Shown: in pieces, positions 16,912 through 27,627 of the stretch
How the letters are laid out: every line of letters starts with the position of its first letter
How positions within the stretch are numbered: the first letter of the stretch is position 1
Assembly: GCA_036008465.1 (NCBI GenBank)
Contig: DASYNP010000167.1
Location: 1 to 64,000 of the forward strand
DNA from: DASPSM01 sp036008465
Lineage (GTDB): Bacteria > Planctomycetota > Planctomycetia > Planctomycetales > Planctomycetaceae
Reading direction: 5' to 3'
DNA length: 64,000 bases
Translations under genes and position numbers: made by a program
Notes under the pieces: generated by a model
Seen by the model: only the letters and a program-made list of their open reading frames with translations
What the model was told of the DNA's origin: nothing
Databases searched by the model: none

Positions 16912-17739
16912 ATGATGGCCCAGGCCCTGCGACTGCGGTGGACGATCCTCAAGACCTGCATCGAGGAACGGCTGGCCTACCGCGCCGACTTCGTGTTCGG
17001 CACGCTCGTGCGGTTTCTGCCGACCGTCACGCAGATTTTTCTGTGGGGGGCGATCTTTTCGGCGGCCGGCGCCGATCCGGGGCGCAAGCTCAACGGCTAC
17101 ACCTACCACAACATGATCGCCTATTACCTTTTGGCGCTCGTGTCGCGCGCTTTCTCGAGCATGCCGGGGTTGGCGGAAGGCATTGCGCTGGAAATCCGTG
17201 ACGGCACGATCAAAAAGTACCTCACCCAGCCGATCGACATGCTGGGCTATCTCTTTTGGCATCGGATGGCGCACAAGCTGGTCTACTATTTCATCGCGAC
17301 GGTTCCGTTCGCCTTCGTGTTCTGGCTTTGTCGGGGATATTTCGACGGCTGGCCAGACGCGCTGACGACCGCGGGCTGGGTGATGGCCCTGCTCCTCTCC
17401 TTCCTGCTTGGCTTTTTAATGGAGGCCTTGATCGGACTGATCGGCTTCTGGTTCCTCGAAGTCAGCTCGCTCGTCTTCATTTACATGATGATCACGTTCT
17501 TCTTGTCGGGTCAGATGCTGCCCCTCGACTGGCTGCCGGCCGCCATCACCCGCCCGCTCGAGTTTCTTCCGTTCAAGTACCTGGCGTATTTCCCGGCGGC
17601 CGTGATGCTCCATCGCTACACGCACACCCAGCTGGCCCTTGAGCTGCTGGTGCTCGTCGGCTGGGTGGTGGTGCTCTTCGCAGCGTGTCGGACGGCGTTC
17701 GCTCTCGGCCTGCGACGGTATGGTGCGTACGGCGGTTGA
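16912..17739 (+). CDS. ABC-2 type permease
   Basis: The 275-residue protein has about six hydrophobic segments. The N-terminus LRWTILKTCIEERLAYRADF and the later EIRDGTIKKYLTQPID match the COG4587/DUF990 permeases that partner COG4586 ATPases; the amphipathic EIRDGTIKKYL segment is typical. Related systems usually encode two different permeases, but only one is present before the MFS gene, so it may form a homodimer or the second partner may lie elsewhere. It is probably co-transcribed with the ATPase. Confidence 0.88.
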   Translation: MMAQALRLRWTILKTCIEERLAYRADFVFGTLVRFLPTVTQIFLWGAIFSAAGADPGRKLNGYTYHNMIAYYLLALVSRAFSSMPGLAEGIALEIRDGTIKKYLTQPIDMLGYLFWHRMAHKLVYYFIATVPFAFVFWLCRGYFDGWPDALTTAGWVMALLLSFLLGFLMEALIGLIGFWFLEVSSLVFIYMMITFFLSGQMLPLDWLPAAITRPLEFLPFKYLAYFPAAVMLHRYTHTQLALELLVLVGWVVVLFAACRTAFALGLRRYGAYGG

Positions 17740-17758
17740 CGAAGTGTTGAGCTGAAAA

Positions 17759-19045
17759 ATGTCGGGGCCCCAACAGCCGGAGCACGCCGCCAACGCAACG
17801 CGCGAACGAGTCTACACTTCGCAATTCTGGCTCGCGTACGTCGCCAACTTCGCTTTGGTCGCGGCCAACACGCTGATGTACCGCTTCGCGGAGCTCGTCG
17901 CCTTTCTGGGCGGCAGCGAGCAGGCGGCCGGCGCGGTGGTCGGCACCGGGTTCGCGGCCGCGCTCTTGGTGCGACTCGTGATCGGACAAGGCGTCGATCG
18001 CTACGGCACGCGCGCGGTCTGGGTGCTCTCGACTTTGTTCTTCATTGGCGGCGCGGCGTCGCTCTTGCTTTGCCACAAGGTCTCGGCGGGGCTGTACCTG
18101 GCACGAACCCTCTACGCCGTCGGCATGGCCGGGATGCTGACGTGCAGCGTGGTGCACGTGCAGGATCTCGTCCCCCCTCCCCTCCGGACCGAGGCAATCG
18201 GCATCCTGGGGACCAGCGGTTTCTTGGCGATGATCGCCGGATCCAATCTGGGCGACGGGATCTTCGCGTTTTACCCGTTGGGATATGCACGCTTCGCAGC
18301 GTTATGTCTGGCGGTCGTCGCGCTGGGCGTGTTTTACCTCGCGTGCGTGCTGTTCTTCATGCGCGGCCACGTGCACGTCCATCTGCCGAACGCGCCGCCC
18401 GCCGTGAAGCTCTTGATCCACTATTGGCCCGGGACGGTTGTCGCCGTCGCGATCACGATGGGAATGGGCTTCAGCCTGACGACCGTCTTCCTGACCCGGT
18501 TCGCGACGGAGCGCCACATTGAGGGGATCCGCACGTTCTTTACGGTCTACGCGCTCGTGGCCCTGGTCTTTCGCGTCCCCGGCACGCGCTGGGCTCGCAC
18601 GATCGGTCGCCACAAAACGATTTTGTTGGGGCTGGCCGGTAACGCCCTCGGGCATCTGTCGCTGCCCTTGGTGTCGCGCGATTGGCAGTTCCTGCTGCCC
18701 GCTTTGGGCTGCGGTTTCGGACACGCGCTCCTCTATCCGGCCATCGTCTCACTGGGCGCTGGAGCTTTTCCGCGCCGATACCGCGGACTCGGCACCACGC
18801 TCGTGTTGGGGCTGATCGAATTCGGAACGGCCGTTTCACCGCCGATTCTCGGAGCGATCATCGATCATTGGGGCTTCGACGTGATGTTCGATCTAGCCGC
18901 GTTCACGGGCTTTGCCGTGATGCTCTATTACAGTTTGACCAAGGCTCACCAGCCCGACAGTGACAACGACCCCGAGCCAGAGGTTTTGCTGGATGAGCCC
19001 GAGTTCGTGCCGTTGCCCGCGCCCGACTCGACTGCGCTCGGGTGA
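17759..19045 (+). CDS. Major facilitator superfamily transporter
   Basis: The 428-residue protein has about 12 hydrophobic segments. The cytoplasmic loop between TM2 and TM3 reads GQGVDRYGTRAVW, close to the MFS motif GxLaDrxGrkxxl. A central loop near residue 200 separates the halves, and the C-terminal tail is acidic and Pro-rich. Many His residues cluster at MRGHVHVHLPN (residues about 200-210). Drug or metabolite efflux is possible, but the substrate cannot be read. It starts 20 bp after the ABC permease, on the same strand, and may share its transcript. Confidence 0.88.
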   Translation: MSGPQQPEHAANATRERVYTSQFWLAYVANFALVAANTLMYRFAELVAFLGGSEQAAGAVVGTGFAAALLVRLVIGQGVDRYGTRAVWVLSTLFFIGGAASLLLCHKVSAGLYLARTLYAVGMAGMLTCSVVHVQDLVPPPLRTEAIGILGTSGFLAMIAGSNLGDGIFAFYPLGYARFAALCLAVVALGVFYLACVLFFMRGHVHVHLPNAPPAVKLLIHYWPGTVVAVAITMGMGFSLTTVFLTRFATERHIEGIRTFFTVYALVALVFRVPGTRWARTIGRHKTILLGLAGNALGHLSLPLVSRDWQFLLPALGCGFGHALLYPAIVSLGAGAFPRRYRGLGTTLVLGLIEFGTAVSPPILGAIIDHWGFDVMFDLAAFTGFAVMLYYSLTKAHQPDSDNDPEPEVLLDEPEFVPLPAPDSTALG

Positions 19046-19210
19046 ACTGCGGTGGAGATCCATTTCGCCGCACGCGTCGGCAAGCCGGCAGCAGAGACCG
19101 ACGCGTCATACCCCGCTCCCTCACGAACATTTTGCATCGCGAGCGCAAATCGCTGATTTGACATGGGTTGAACATTGCGCGTCGGACATTTGAGTTGAGC
19201 CGCACATTTT

Positions 19211-19264
19211 CCAAGCCGACGGCTTGCCGTCGGATCCGGAACCGACGACAAGTCGTCGGCTTGG
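19211..19264. repeat. Double palindrome with CCGACGGC/CCGACGAC hairpins
   Basis: Two hairpins, CCGACGGCTTGCCGTCGG (19216-19233) and CCGACGACAAGTCGTCGG (19242-19259), are enclosed by an outer pair CCAAGCCGAC/GTCGGCTTGG, giving a cloverleaf-like layout. It lies in the 345-bp gap between the convergent MFS and gcvT genes. No gene was seen in 19046-19390. Confidence 0.82.
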
Positions 19265-19390
19265 GGAGGGGAACGCGGCAATGATTCCAGTATCGATCGC
19301 GCCAGCCGGCCTCGCGCTCAAAGGACTTATGACGCAGATGCAAAATGTTCTCGCGGTCGCGGCTCGAATGCCGAACGCCGGACGGACGGC

Positions 19391-20475
19391 TTACGCCGGC
19401 CGGCGGTAGAACGGCAAGCTGACGAGTGTCGCCGGTTCGCGCTTTCCGCGGATGTCGACTTCGACCGACTGTCCGGTTTTGGCCGCACCCTTGTCGATGT
19501 AGGCCATCGCGATGGGTTTTTGCAGCGTGGGGGAGAATGTGCCGGACGTGACCTGGCCGATCTCTCGACCGTCCAGAAACACGGCCGAGCCTTCCCGTGC
19601 GATGCGCTTGCCGACAAGCTCGAGACCCACGCGCTCCTTCCGAATCCCACCGCTCTTGATCGCCACGAGCGCCGCCTTACCGATGAAATCTCCGGCGTTG
19701 AGCTTAACGGCAAACGACACGCCCGCCGTGAGCGGATCAATCGACTCGCTGAGCTCATGACCGTAAAGCGCCATGCCCGCTTCGAGGCGGAGCGTGTCGC
19801 GCGCGGCCAGGCCGCAGGCGGCCAGAGCCATTTCTTTGCCGTCGGCGATCAGCCGGTGCCAGACGTCGGGACCGTCGGAAGACGCGACCACGATCTCAAA
19901 GCCGTCTTCGCCCGTGTATCCGGTGCGGCTGACAAGTGCCGGCCTGCCGAAGACCATCGCCTCGCAGCCGGAGTAGTACTTGAGGTCGGAAATCTCGACG
20001 TTGATGTGCGGGTGCAGAATGTCGAGTGCCCGCGGTCCCTGCACGGCCAGCATAAACGTCGCGACCGTCTGATCTTCGACGTGCGCGTGGAACGAGCCCT
20101 GGTGGCGCGTAATCCAGTCGACGATCTTGAGACGGTTCGAGGCATTCACGACGAGGTAGTAGAACGCATCGAAGCGATAGACGAGCACGTCGTCGAGCAC
20201 CCCGCCCGACTCGTTGGTCACGAGCGAATACCGGATGTCGCCCGGCTCGAGTTTCGTGACGTCGTTCGTGAGCAGGTGGTCGAGCAGGCCGCAGGCGTCG
20301 TCCCCGCTGAACTTGATCCGCCCCATGTGGGCGATGTCGAACAACCCGGCCGCGTGACGCACCGACTGATGCTCGTCGATGATCGAGCCGTACTGCACCG
20401 GCATTTCCCAGCCGGCAAAGTCGATCATCCGGCCGCCGTGGGCCACATGCCAGGGATAGCAGGCCGTTCGCAACA
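19391..20475 (-). CDS. gcvT: Aminomethyltransferase, glycine cleavage T protein
   Basis: The 361-residue protein matches the length and pattern of GcvT, which transfers the aminomethyl carbon from lipoylated H protein to tetrahydrofolate. Landmarks: HGGRMIDFAGWEMPVQY, HAAGLFDIAHMGRI with the conserved HMG, LLDHLLTNDV, GDIRYSLVTNESGGVLDDVL, SRTGYTGEDGFEI (folate-binding region) and the C-terminal barrel with IGQVTSGTFSP. The ATG at 20475 is preferred; a TTG at 20503 would add nine residues not typical of the family. No gcvH or gcvP lies beside it, so the partners must be elsewhere. Confidence 0.93.
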
Positions 20476-20553
20476 TCTCGTCTGGTCCTAGTGCTGCCCA
20501 CAAAAAGGGGCAAATTGCGTTCCGAGGCCCGTGCCGAATCGACTCAGATTGGC

Positions 20554-20640
20554 GGGTGGTACTGGCGGCTTGTCCGCCAGTGTCTTCAATCTTCGCACGT
20601 TAAAAGAGCGCACTAGCGGACAAGCCGCCCAGTGCCACCC
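20554..20640. repeat. Dispersed-type inverted repeat, GGTGGTACTGGCGGCTTGTC
   Basis: A 29-bp left arm (20554-20582) and its near-perfect complement (20611-20640) flank a 28-bp centre; each arm also contains an inner CTGGCGG/CCGCCAG palindrome. It lies between sdhB (stop at 20647) and gcvT. It may act as a transcript-end hairpin for the sdh operon. Confidence 0.85.
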
Positions 20641-20646
20641 ATAAAG

Positions 20647-21408
20647 TTATTTGCCGCCGCCGAGAGTGGACTTCAAATATTCGCGGTTGAGCCGGGCGAT
20701 GTTGGAGACCGAAATCCCGGCCGGGCACGCGGCCTCGCATTCCTCGGTGACCGTGCAGCCGCCGAAGCCTTCGTGATCCATCTGGGCGACCATCGAGACG
20801 ACGCGCCGCCGACGTTCCGGGTCCCCCTGCGGCAAAAGCGCGAGGTGCGAGACTTTAGCGCTGACGAACAACATCGCTGAGGCGTTCTTGCAGGCGGCCA
20901 CGCAGGCTCCGCAGCCGATGCAGGCCGCCGCGCTCATCGCCAATTCCGACTCGTCCTTGGGCACGAGGATCGCGTTGGCATCGGGAGCGTTGCCGGTGCT
21001 GACCGAAATAAATCCGCCGGCAATCATGATGCGGTCAAAGGCCGAGCGGTCGACGACCAGGTCGCGGACGACCGGAAAGGCCCGCGCTCGCCAGGGTTCG
21101 ATGACAATCGTGTCGCCGCTGCGGAACCGACGCATGTGGAGCTGGCAGGTCGTCGTCTCGGCGTCGGGTCCGTGGGCCTGGCCGTTGATCATCATGCCGC
21201 ACGCACCGCAGATCCCTTCGCGGCAGTCGTGGTCGAAGGCGACCGGCTCTTGTCCTTCATGGATCAGCCGCTCGTTCAGAACGTCGAGCATTTCGAGGAA
21301 CGACATGTCGGGCGAGACGTCGTCGAGCTGATAGGTTTCAAAACGTCCGCGCGTCTGGGCGTTGGGCTGCCGCCAGATCTTCAAGGTCAGCGAAAGAGTC
21401 CCGGACAT
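20647..21408 (-). CDS. sdhB: Succinate dehydrogenase / fumarate reductase iron-sulfur subunit
   Basis: This 253-residue electron-transfer subunit of complex II has an N-terminal [2Fe-2S] domain (CREGICGACGMMINGQ with a further Cys in ETTTCQLH) and a C-terminal ferredoxin-like domain with CIGCGACVAAC and later CTVTEECEAACPAG, giving the [4Fe-4S] and [3Fe-4S] clusters. The sequence resembles the short SdhB/FrdB of Bacillus, Wolinella and delta-proteobacteria. Its start lies 2 bp from the sdhA stop, and it is the last gene of sdhCAB. Confidence 0.95.
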   Translation of the reverse strand: MSGTLSLTLKIWRQPNAQTRGRFETYQLDDVSPDMSFLEMLDVLNERLIHEGQEPVAFDHDCREGICGACGMMINGQAHGPDAETTTCQLHMRRFRSGDTIVIEPWRARAFPVVRDLVVDRSAFDRIMIAGGFISVSTGNAPDANAILVPKDESELAMSAAACIGCGACVAACKNASAMLFVSAKVSHLALLPQGDPERRRRVVSMVAQMDHEGFGGCTVTEECEAACPAGISVSNIARLNREYLKSTLGGGK

Positions 21409-21410
21409 GA

Positions 21411-23342
<1,932 letters not shown>

Positions 23343-23370
23343 CGCCGTCCGTTTTTCTGTCGGTTGCAAC

Positions 23371-24072
23371 TCAGTGAGTGGCTGCTGCCGCCGGGCCCAT
23401 CCGGGCGAAGAAAACAAAACTCGCGAAACCGATCGCGACCACGCAGGCGAAGATCACTCCCACCCACTTAATCAGGCCCGCGTACTTGGGATGCGTGATT
23501 CCCAGTGACTGGAAAGCGCTCGCGAACCCGTGCCACAGGTGAATGCCCAGGATGATCACGCCGATGACATAAACGCCGGAGGTGAACTTGTCGTTCAGGA
23601 TGCGGATTGCCTTGGCGAACGGTTCTTCGCCTGGCGGGGTCGTGAACCACGGCCACTTGTGCCAGGTGAACTGCAGCAGGTGGACGATCAAGAAAAAAAG
23701 CACAATTGCGCCCGAAGTGAACATCCAGGCCTCGGGATGCACGGGGGAGCTGGTTGTGTGGGGCGCGGCGTCCAGCTTCGAGCGTTTGAGCGCGTAGCCG
23801 TGGCCCCGCGCGGATCGGTTCTCCTGCGTCACGCAAAAGGCCAGCAGGATGTGAATCACAAACAGCGCGTACAAGAGGAGTTCGACCACGAACAACAGCG
23901 CCGGTTGGCTGTGGAGAGCGTGCGCGTATTTGTTGTACGCGTCGGGGCCGACGTACAGGAGCAGGTTGCCCGCGAGATGCGCGACCAGAAATCCGCAGAG
24001 CAGCAGTCCCGTGAATCCCATCACGAACTTCTTCCCCACGGAGGAGGAGAGGGCTTTCACGAGCAGGCTCAA
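23371..24072 (-). CDS. sdhC: Succinate dehydrogenase cytochrome b558 membrane subunit
   Basis: The protein has about 233 residues and five transmembrane segments, matching the single large di-heme cytochrome b of B. subtilis-type complex II. Conserved His residues lie in LVAHLAGNLLLY, VVELLLYALFVIHILLA, LFFLIVHLLQFTWHKW and ILGIHLWHGFASAFQ. The start is inferred as TTG at 24072 because AAGGAGG (24084-24078) precedes it by five bases; a TTG at 24087 would place the Shine-Dalgarno inside the gene. It is the first gene of sdhCAB. Confidence 0.9.
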   Translation of the reverse strand: MSLLVKALSSSVGKKFVMGFTGLLLCGFLVAHLAGNLLLYVGPDAYNKYAHALHSQPALLFVVELLLYALFVIHILLAFCVTQENRSARGHGYALKRSKLDAAPHTTSSPVHPEAWMFTSGAIVLFFLIVHLLQFTWHKWPWFTTPPGEEPFAKAIRILNDKFTSGVYVIGVIILGIHLWHGFASAFQSLGITHPKYAGLIKWVGVIFACVVAIGFASFVFFARMGPAAAATH

Positions 24073-24137
24073 AACGGCCTCCTTCAAGGAGTTTCGAGGC
24101 GGCGCCGGGCGATTTTGCCGGCAGTCTTAAGCACCGG

Positions 24138-24165
24138 ATTATAGGGCAACGAAGGCGAGTTTCAA
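24138..24165 (-). promoter_or_regulatory. Promoter of the sdhCAB operon
   Basis: On the minus strand TTGAAA (24165-24160) and a consensus TATAAT (24143-24138) are separated by 16 bp. The leader to the TTG start at 24072 would be about 60 nt and contains the AAGGAGG ribosome-binding site. Confidence 0.7.
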
Positions 24166-24285
24166 TCGACTCGCCATTCGCGCGGCCGCGCGGCGCACGC
24201 GGCTCGAAAGACTCTTGGAAGGACGAGACCGCGTGGCCGATGCGCCTGTTGTGGCAGGCGCCTCTATCTGCGAGCATTGTGTGAG

Positions 24286-24525
24286 ATGGAGACGCAAACC
24301 GAGTTACCCGCCGACGTGCCTCCCGAGACGCCACCTAGGGAACAGTCGCCGGCGCCCAGCCACCTTTGGAAACTGGATCGCGGCGACGTGCTGCCGTTTT
24401 GCATCTTGATCGGCTTCAGCACTTGGCTCTGGTCGCACGCCGGCGCAAGTCTCGGCAGCGGAGCCGCATTCCTCGGCGCAGCGATCGGATTGGCCATCGC
24501 TTTCTTGGTCCGCGCGTTTTGTTAA
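24286..24525 (+). CDS. Small membrane protein of unknown function
   Basis: The 79-residue protein has an N-terminal acidic, Pro-rich stretch (TELPADVPPETPP) followed by two hydrophobic segments (VLPFCILIGFSTWLWSHA and AAFLGAAIGLAIAFLV) joined by a Gly-rich turn. No motif is recognisable. It lies in the gap between the divergent sdh promoter and the sensor kinase. The ATG at 24286 has no clear Shine-Dalgarno. No further gene was seen in 24526-24737. Confidence 0.5.
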   Translation: METQTELPADVPPETPPREQSPAPSHLWKLDRGDVLPFCILIGFSTWLWSHAGASLGSGAAFLGAAIGLAIAFLVRAFC

Positions 24526-24737
24526 ATGCGGCGCGGCGCGGGAATGCAGACCAGTGCATCCCCTGCCCCTTCCGGCACGCGCGAGTCTTGGCCGGGTGGA
24601 GCGCCATACCCGAAGAGCCTCCATTCCGGTGAAAACGGTTGTAGCGACGGTGAGCAAGCTTTCCGGGGACTCGCCGAGAATCGGTGAGTTGGCTCGGATT
24701 CCGGCTGGACGCGATTTCGCGAGGGACCTAGCTACTC

Positions 24738-26582
24738 ATGTTCCCGGATTGGGCGCTTATGTTCCGTACGATCCAAAACTGGCTGGTTCCCGACACCCTG
24801 CGGAAGGACCGCGAGGCCTTTGGCCGCACCAACCGCGTGATCGCGTTTGATCTGGCCCTGTGTTTCTTTGGGCCGATCTTTTCGACGATCTTCTGGGTCC
24901 TGGGCGCCCCGATTTCGAGTGCCATCGTCGACGTTGCGATGGCGGCGCTCATGATAAACCTGGTCTATCTTCGCAGCGGCGGAAACCTTCAGCTTTGCGG
25001 GCATGTTGTGACCGCGGTCGCGTGGTTCACCTATACGTCCTTGGCGTGCTTTAACGGCGGGCATCATTCTGCGCCAGCGATGTGGTACGTCACGGTCCCG
25101 GTATTTGCGATTGCTCTGTGCGGGGCACGGGCCGGCGTTCTGTGGACGCTGGCAAGCGTTGCCGCGATCGTCACGTTCTACGCCGCGCGAGAGAACGGGT
25201 TCGCCTTCCCGGATGAGGCAACGGTCAGCGGCAAACGCTTCTTGGAGTTCTCCGGGCTGCTGGGCGTGTTGACCTGCGTCTATTTTCTGATGTCTCTGTT
25301 CAAGTGGATGGAACACAACGCCCAAAATGCCATCACCGCCGCCCTCACCGAAGCACAGGCGGCGGATCGTGCCAAGAGCGAGTTTTTGGCCAATATGAGC
25401 CACGAAATTCGTACGCCAATGACGGCCATCTTGGGATTTGCCGACTTCCTCGATGACTCAACCTCGGACCGCGCGGGCGCCTTGGACCGCGCCGGCGCGC
25501 AAGAGGCGCTGCAAACGATCAAGCGGAACGGCGAGCACCTCCTGGCAATCATCAACGACATTCTGGACTTGTCGAAGATCGAGTCGGGCAAACTCGTCAT
25601 CGAGCAGGTCCGCTGCTCGCCGCGTCAAGTCGTGGCCGACATCATCGAACTATTGCACGTGCGTATCGCGGCCAAAGGGCTTGCCGCGACAACGCATTTT
25701 GACCCGCGCGTTCCCTCGTACGTGCTCACCGATCCCACGCGTTTGAGACAGATCATCCTGAACCTGGTCGGCAACGCCGTCAAATTCACGGAAACCGGAA
25801 GCGTGCAAGTGATTGTCCGCTGGCGGGACCAGAGCAAGTCGCAGCCCCTGCTGCAAATCGATGTGGTCGACACGGGTATCGGAATGACTCCTGACCAGGT
25901 ATCGCGTCTGTTCCAGCCCTTCACCCAAGCCGACTCGTCAACCACTCGACGGTTCGGCGGGAGCGGGCTCGGCCTTGCGATTAGTCACCGCCTGGCTGAG
26001 ATGCTGGGAGGGACGATCACCGTCAGCAGCGTGAGTGGCGCAGGTTCGACCTTTCAACTGTTGCTTCCCTCTCCTCCGCTCGCGGCGGAGGCTTCCGGCC
26101 GCGACTCATTGAGATCGAGCGATTCGCCCCTGCGTCGACAACAGGAGGAACCGAACCGCCAACCCCTCACAGACCGCCGGCTTCTCTTGGCGGAGGATGC
26201 GCCCGACAACCAGCGGCTCATCATGTACGTCCTACGTCGAGCAGGAGCAGACGTCACGTTAGCCGAGAATGGCGCCATCGCCTGCGAACTCACGCTTGCC
26301 GCCCAGCACGAGGGCAAGCCCTTCGACGTCGTCCTGATGGACATGCAAATGCCGATCGTCGATGGATATCAGGCGGTGACGCGGCTGAGGCAGGCAGGCT
26401 ACCACGACCCGATCATCGCGCTGACGGCCCATTCCATGGGATCGGATCGGCAAGTTTGCCTGGACGCGGGCTGTGACGACTTTGCGACGAAGCCGATCGA
26501 CCGGGCGAAGCTGATTGCGCTCATCGGTGATTACTGCCAAGCAGGCTCACGACGACGCGTAGAGATCATCCCACCTGTCTGA
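24738..26582 (+). CDS. Membrane hybrid histidine kinase with receiver domain
   Basis: The 614-residue protein starts with about six transmembrane helices (residues 35-190) without a recognised extracellular sensor. It continues with a short coiled linker (TAALTEAQAADRAKSEF), a HisKA domain with the phosphorylated His in FLANMSHEIRTPMTAILGF, and a HATPase with N-box NLVGNAVKFT, G1 DTGIGM and G2 GGSGLGLAIS. It ends with a receiver domain having VVLMDMQMPIVDGY (phospho-Asp) and ALTAH...KP. It may signal through phosphorelay to an unseen Hpt or regulator, since no cognate response regulator adjoins. Gap 26583-26812 holds only a GGGGACAGGCACC-type motif near 26690. Confidence 0.92.
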   Translation: MFPDWALMFRTIQNWLVPDTLRKDREAFGRTNRVIAFDLALCFFGPIFSTIFWVLGAPISSAIVDVAMAALMINLVYLRSGGNLQLCGHVVTAVAWFTYTSLACFNGGHHSAPAMWYVTVPVFAIALCGARAGVLWTLASVAAIVTFYAARENGFAFPDEATVSGKRFLEFSGLLGVLTCVYFLMSLFKWMEHNAQNAITAALTEAQAADRAKSEFLANMSHEIRTPMTAILGFADFLDDSTSDRAGALDRAGAQEALQTIKRNGEHLLAIINDILDLSKIESGKLVIEQVRCSPRQVVADIIELLHVRIAAKGLAATTHFDPRVPSYVLTDPTRLRQIILNLVGNAVKFTETGSVQVIVRWRDQSKSQPLLQIDVVDTGIGMTPDQVSRLFQPFTQADSSTTRRFGGSGLGLAISHRLAEMLGGTITVSSVSGAGSTFQLLLPSPPLAAEASGRDSLRSSDSPLRRQQEEPNRQPLTDRRLLLAEDAPDNQRLIMYVLRRAGADVTLAENGAIACELTLAAQHEGKPFDVVLMDMQMPIVDGYQAVTRLRQAGYHDPIIALTAHSMGSDRQVCLDAGCDDFATKPIDRAKLIALIGDYCQAGSRRRVEIIPPV

Positions 26583-26812
26583 ACAACGGAGGCCCGAGGC
26601 GGGGCGATCGCTGCGGACTGAGAGGCACTCAGAAGCCGTTTCTCGCGATCACGCGTCAAATCCGCGACGGCAACGTCCAAGAGAAAAGGGGACAGGCACC
26701 TCGCGGCAATTCGGAGCCTGCGCCCTCTTTGCGGTTTTAGGCGACTGAGAGACTCGCGTCCGACCGGCGCGGCAGCGCGGCCGCGACTTTCGCAGAATCA
26801 CTCTGCGCGGAC

Positions 26813-27199
26813 TTACTTCCCGTCCTTACGGGCCTCTTGCACCATCTGCGAAATCCGGTCGAGGCCGTCCGTCTTGACGTCGACGCCAGAAATGTCGAGC
26901 AGCGCGGCGACCGCGTGCTCCATCGAGCCGTCGAAGAACGTCTTGACGATGTGTTCCAGAGCCGTCTTTCGCGCCTTGTCGCGCGACTGGGCGGGCAAGT
27001 ACACGTAGCGAGCGCCCTGCTTCTTATGCTTTACGTGCCCCTTGCGTTCCAAAATCCGCAACAGGCTGCGCACGCACGAGTAGCTCGGCGGATCGGGCAT
27101 GTTTTCGAGCACGCCGGTCACGTCGGCCTCTCCAACGCGATACAGGGTGTCGAGAATCTGGCGCTCGCGGCGTGCCAGATACAACTGCGATTTTCGCAT
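26813..27199 (-). CDS. BlaI/MecI/CopY-family transcriptional repressor
   Basis: The protein has 128 residues from the ATG at 27199. The winged-helix domain spans about residues 5-75: LARRERQILDTLYRVGEADV, the recognition region SYSCVRSLLRILERKGHV and the wing HKKQGARYVYLP. The C-terminal helical part (ALEHIVKTFFDG...) is where family members dimerise and, with BlaR1/MecR1, are cleaved. No BlaR1-type M56 sensor lies beside it. The upstream gene on the other strand is the DUF1549/1553 protein, so it may regulate its own divergent region. A longer frame to 27301 is not family-like. Confidence 0.82.
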   Translation of the reverse strand: MRKSQLYLARRERQILDTLYRVGEADVTGVLENMPDPPSYSCVRSLLRILERKGHVKHKKQGARYVYLPAQSRDKARKTALEHIVKTFFDGSMEHAVAALLDISGVDVKTDGLDRISQMVQEARKDGK

Positions 27200-27347
27200 G
27201 AGATTCAACCCACTTTCCGTTTCGACCCCGGCCCGCCGCGGCAGGTCCCTGTGGTGCGCCGAGGCGGGGTCACCCGCTGGAAGGAAATTAGCACGCTGCA
27301 CACTATCATGGATCGCCCCCGCCGGTCAAACCCTTATTACCGGGGAC

Positions 27348-27457
27348 TTTTCCAAATTGTGCAGTTCTCCGATCAACCGCTTGGAGAAGGTGCTACGCCA
27401 AAAATCTTTCCCAGAGTAGCGAGAGCGTAATCCGACATCAAATCTTAATTTGGAAAA
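27348..27457. repeat. Inverted pair TTTTCCAAATT/AATTTGGAAAA in the divergent region
   Basis: Perfect 11-bp arms at 27348-27358 and 27447-27457, both AT-rich in a GC-rich genome, lie between the BlaI-type gene and the 27627 gene. They could be operator or promoter elements, but no BlaI-type TACA/TGTA operator was seen. No gene was recognised in 27200-27626. Confidence 0.4.
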
Positions 27458-27591
27458 AAACTGCTCGGACTTCAAATGCAAATTATTTGGCGGGAAGCAG
27501 CCGGTTCCAAGCCCACGGCGCCGCGACTTGGGTGCCGGTTGAGGATTGAGATTGGCCCATCCGATCGGCCCTCCTTGGATCGCGAGTAATC

Positions 27592-27627
27592 TTGCGACAA
27601 TCGCCAAGGGCTACCATAATAAATACA
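27592..27627 (+). promoter_or_regulatory. Promoter giving a leaderless mRNA for the cytochrome-type gene
   Basis: TTGCGA (27592-27597) and CATAAT (27615-27620) are separated by 17 bp. Six bases separate the -10 from the ATG at 27627. It supports that ATG as the true start, against an in-frame codon at 27546. Confidence 0.6.
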
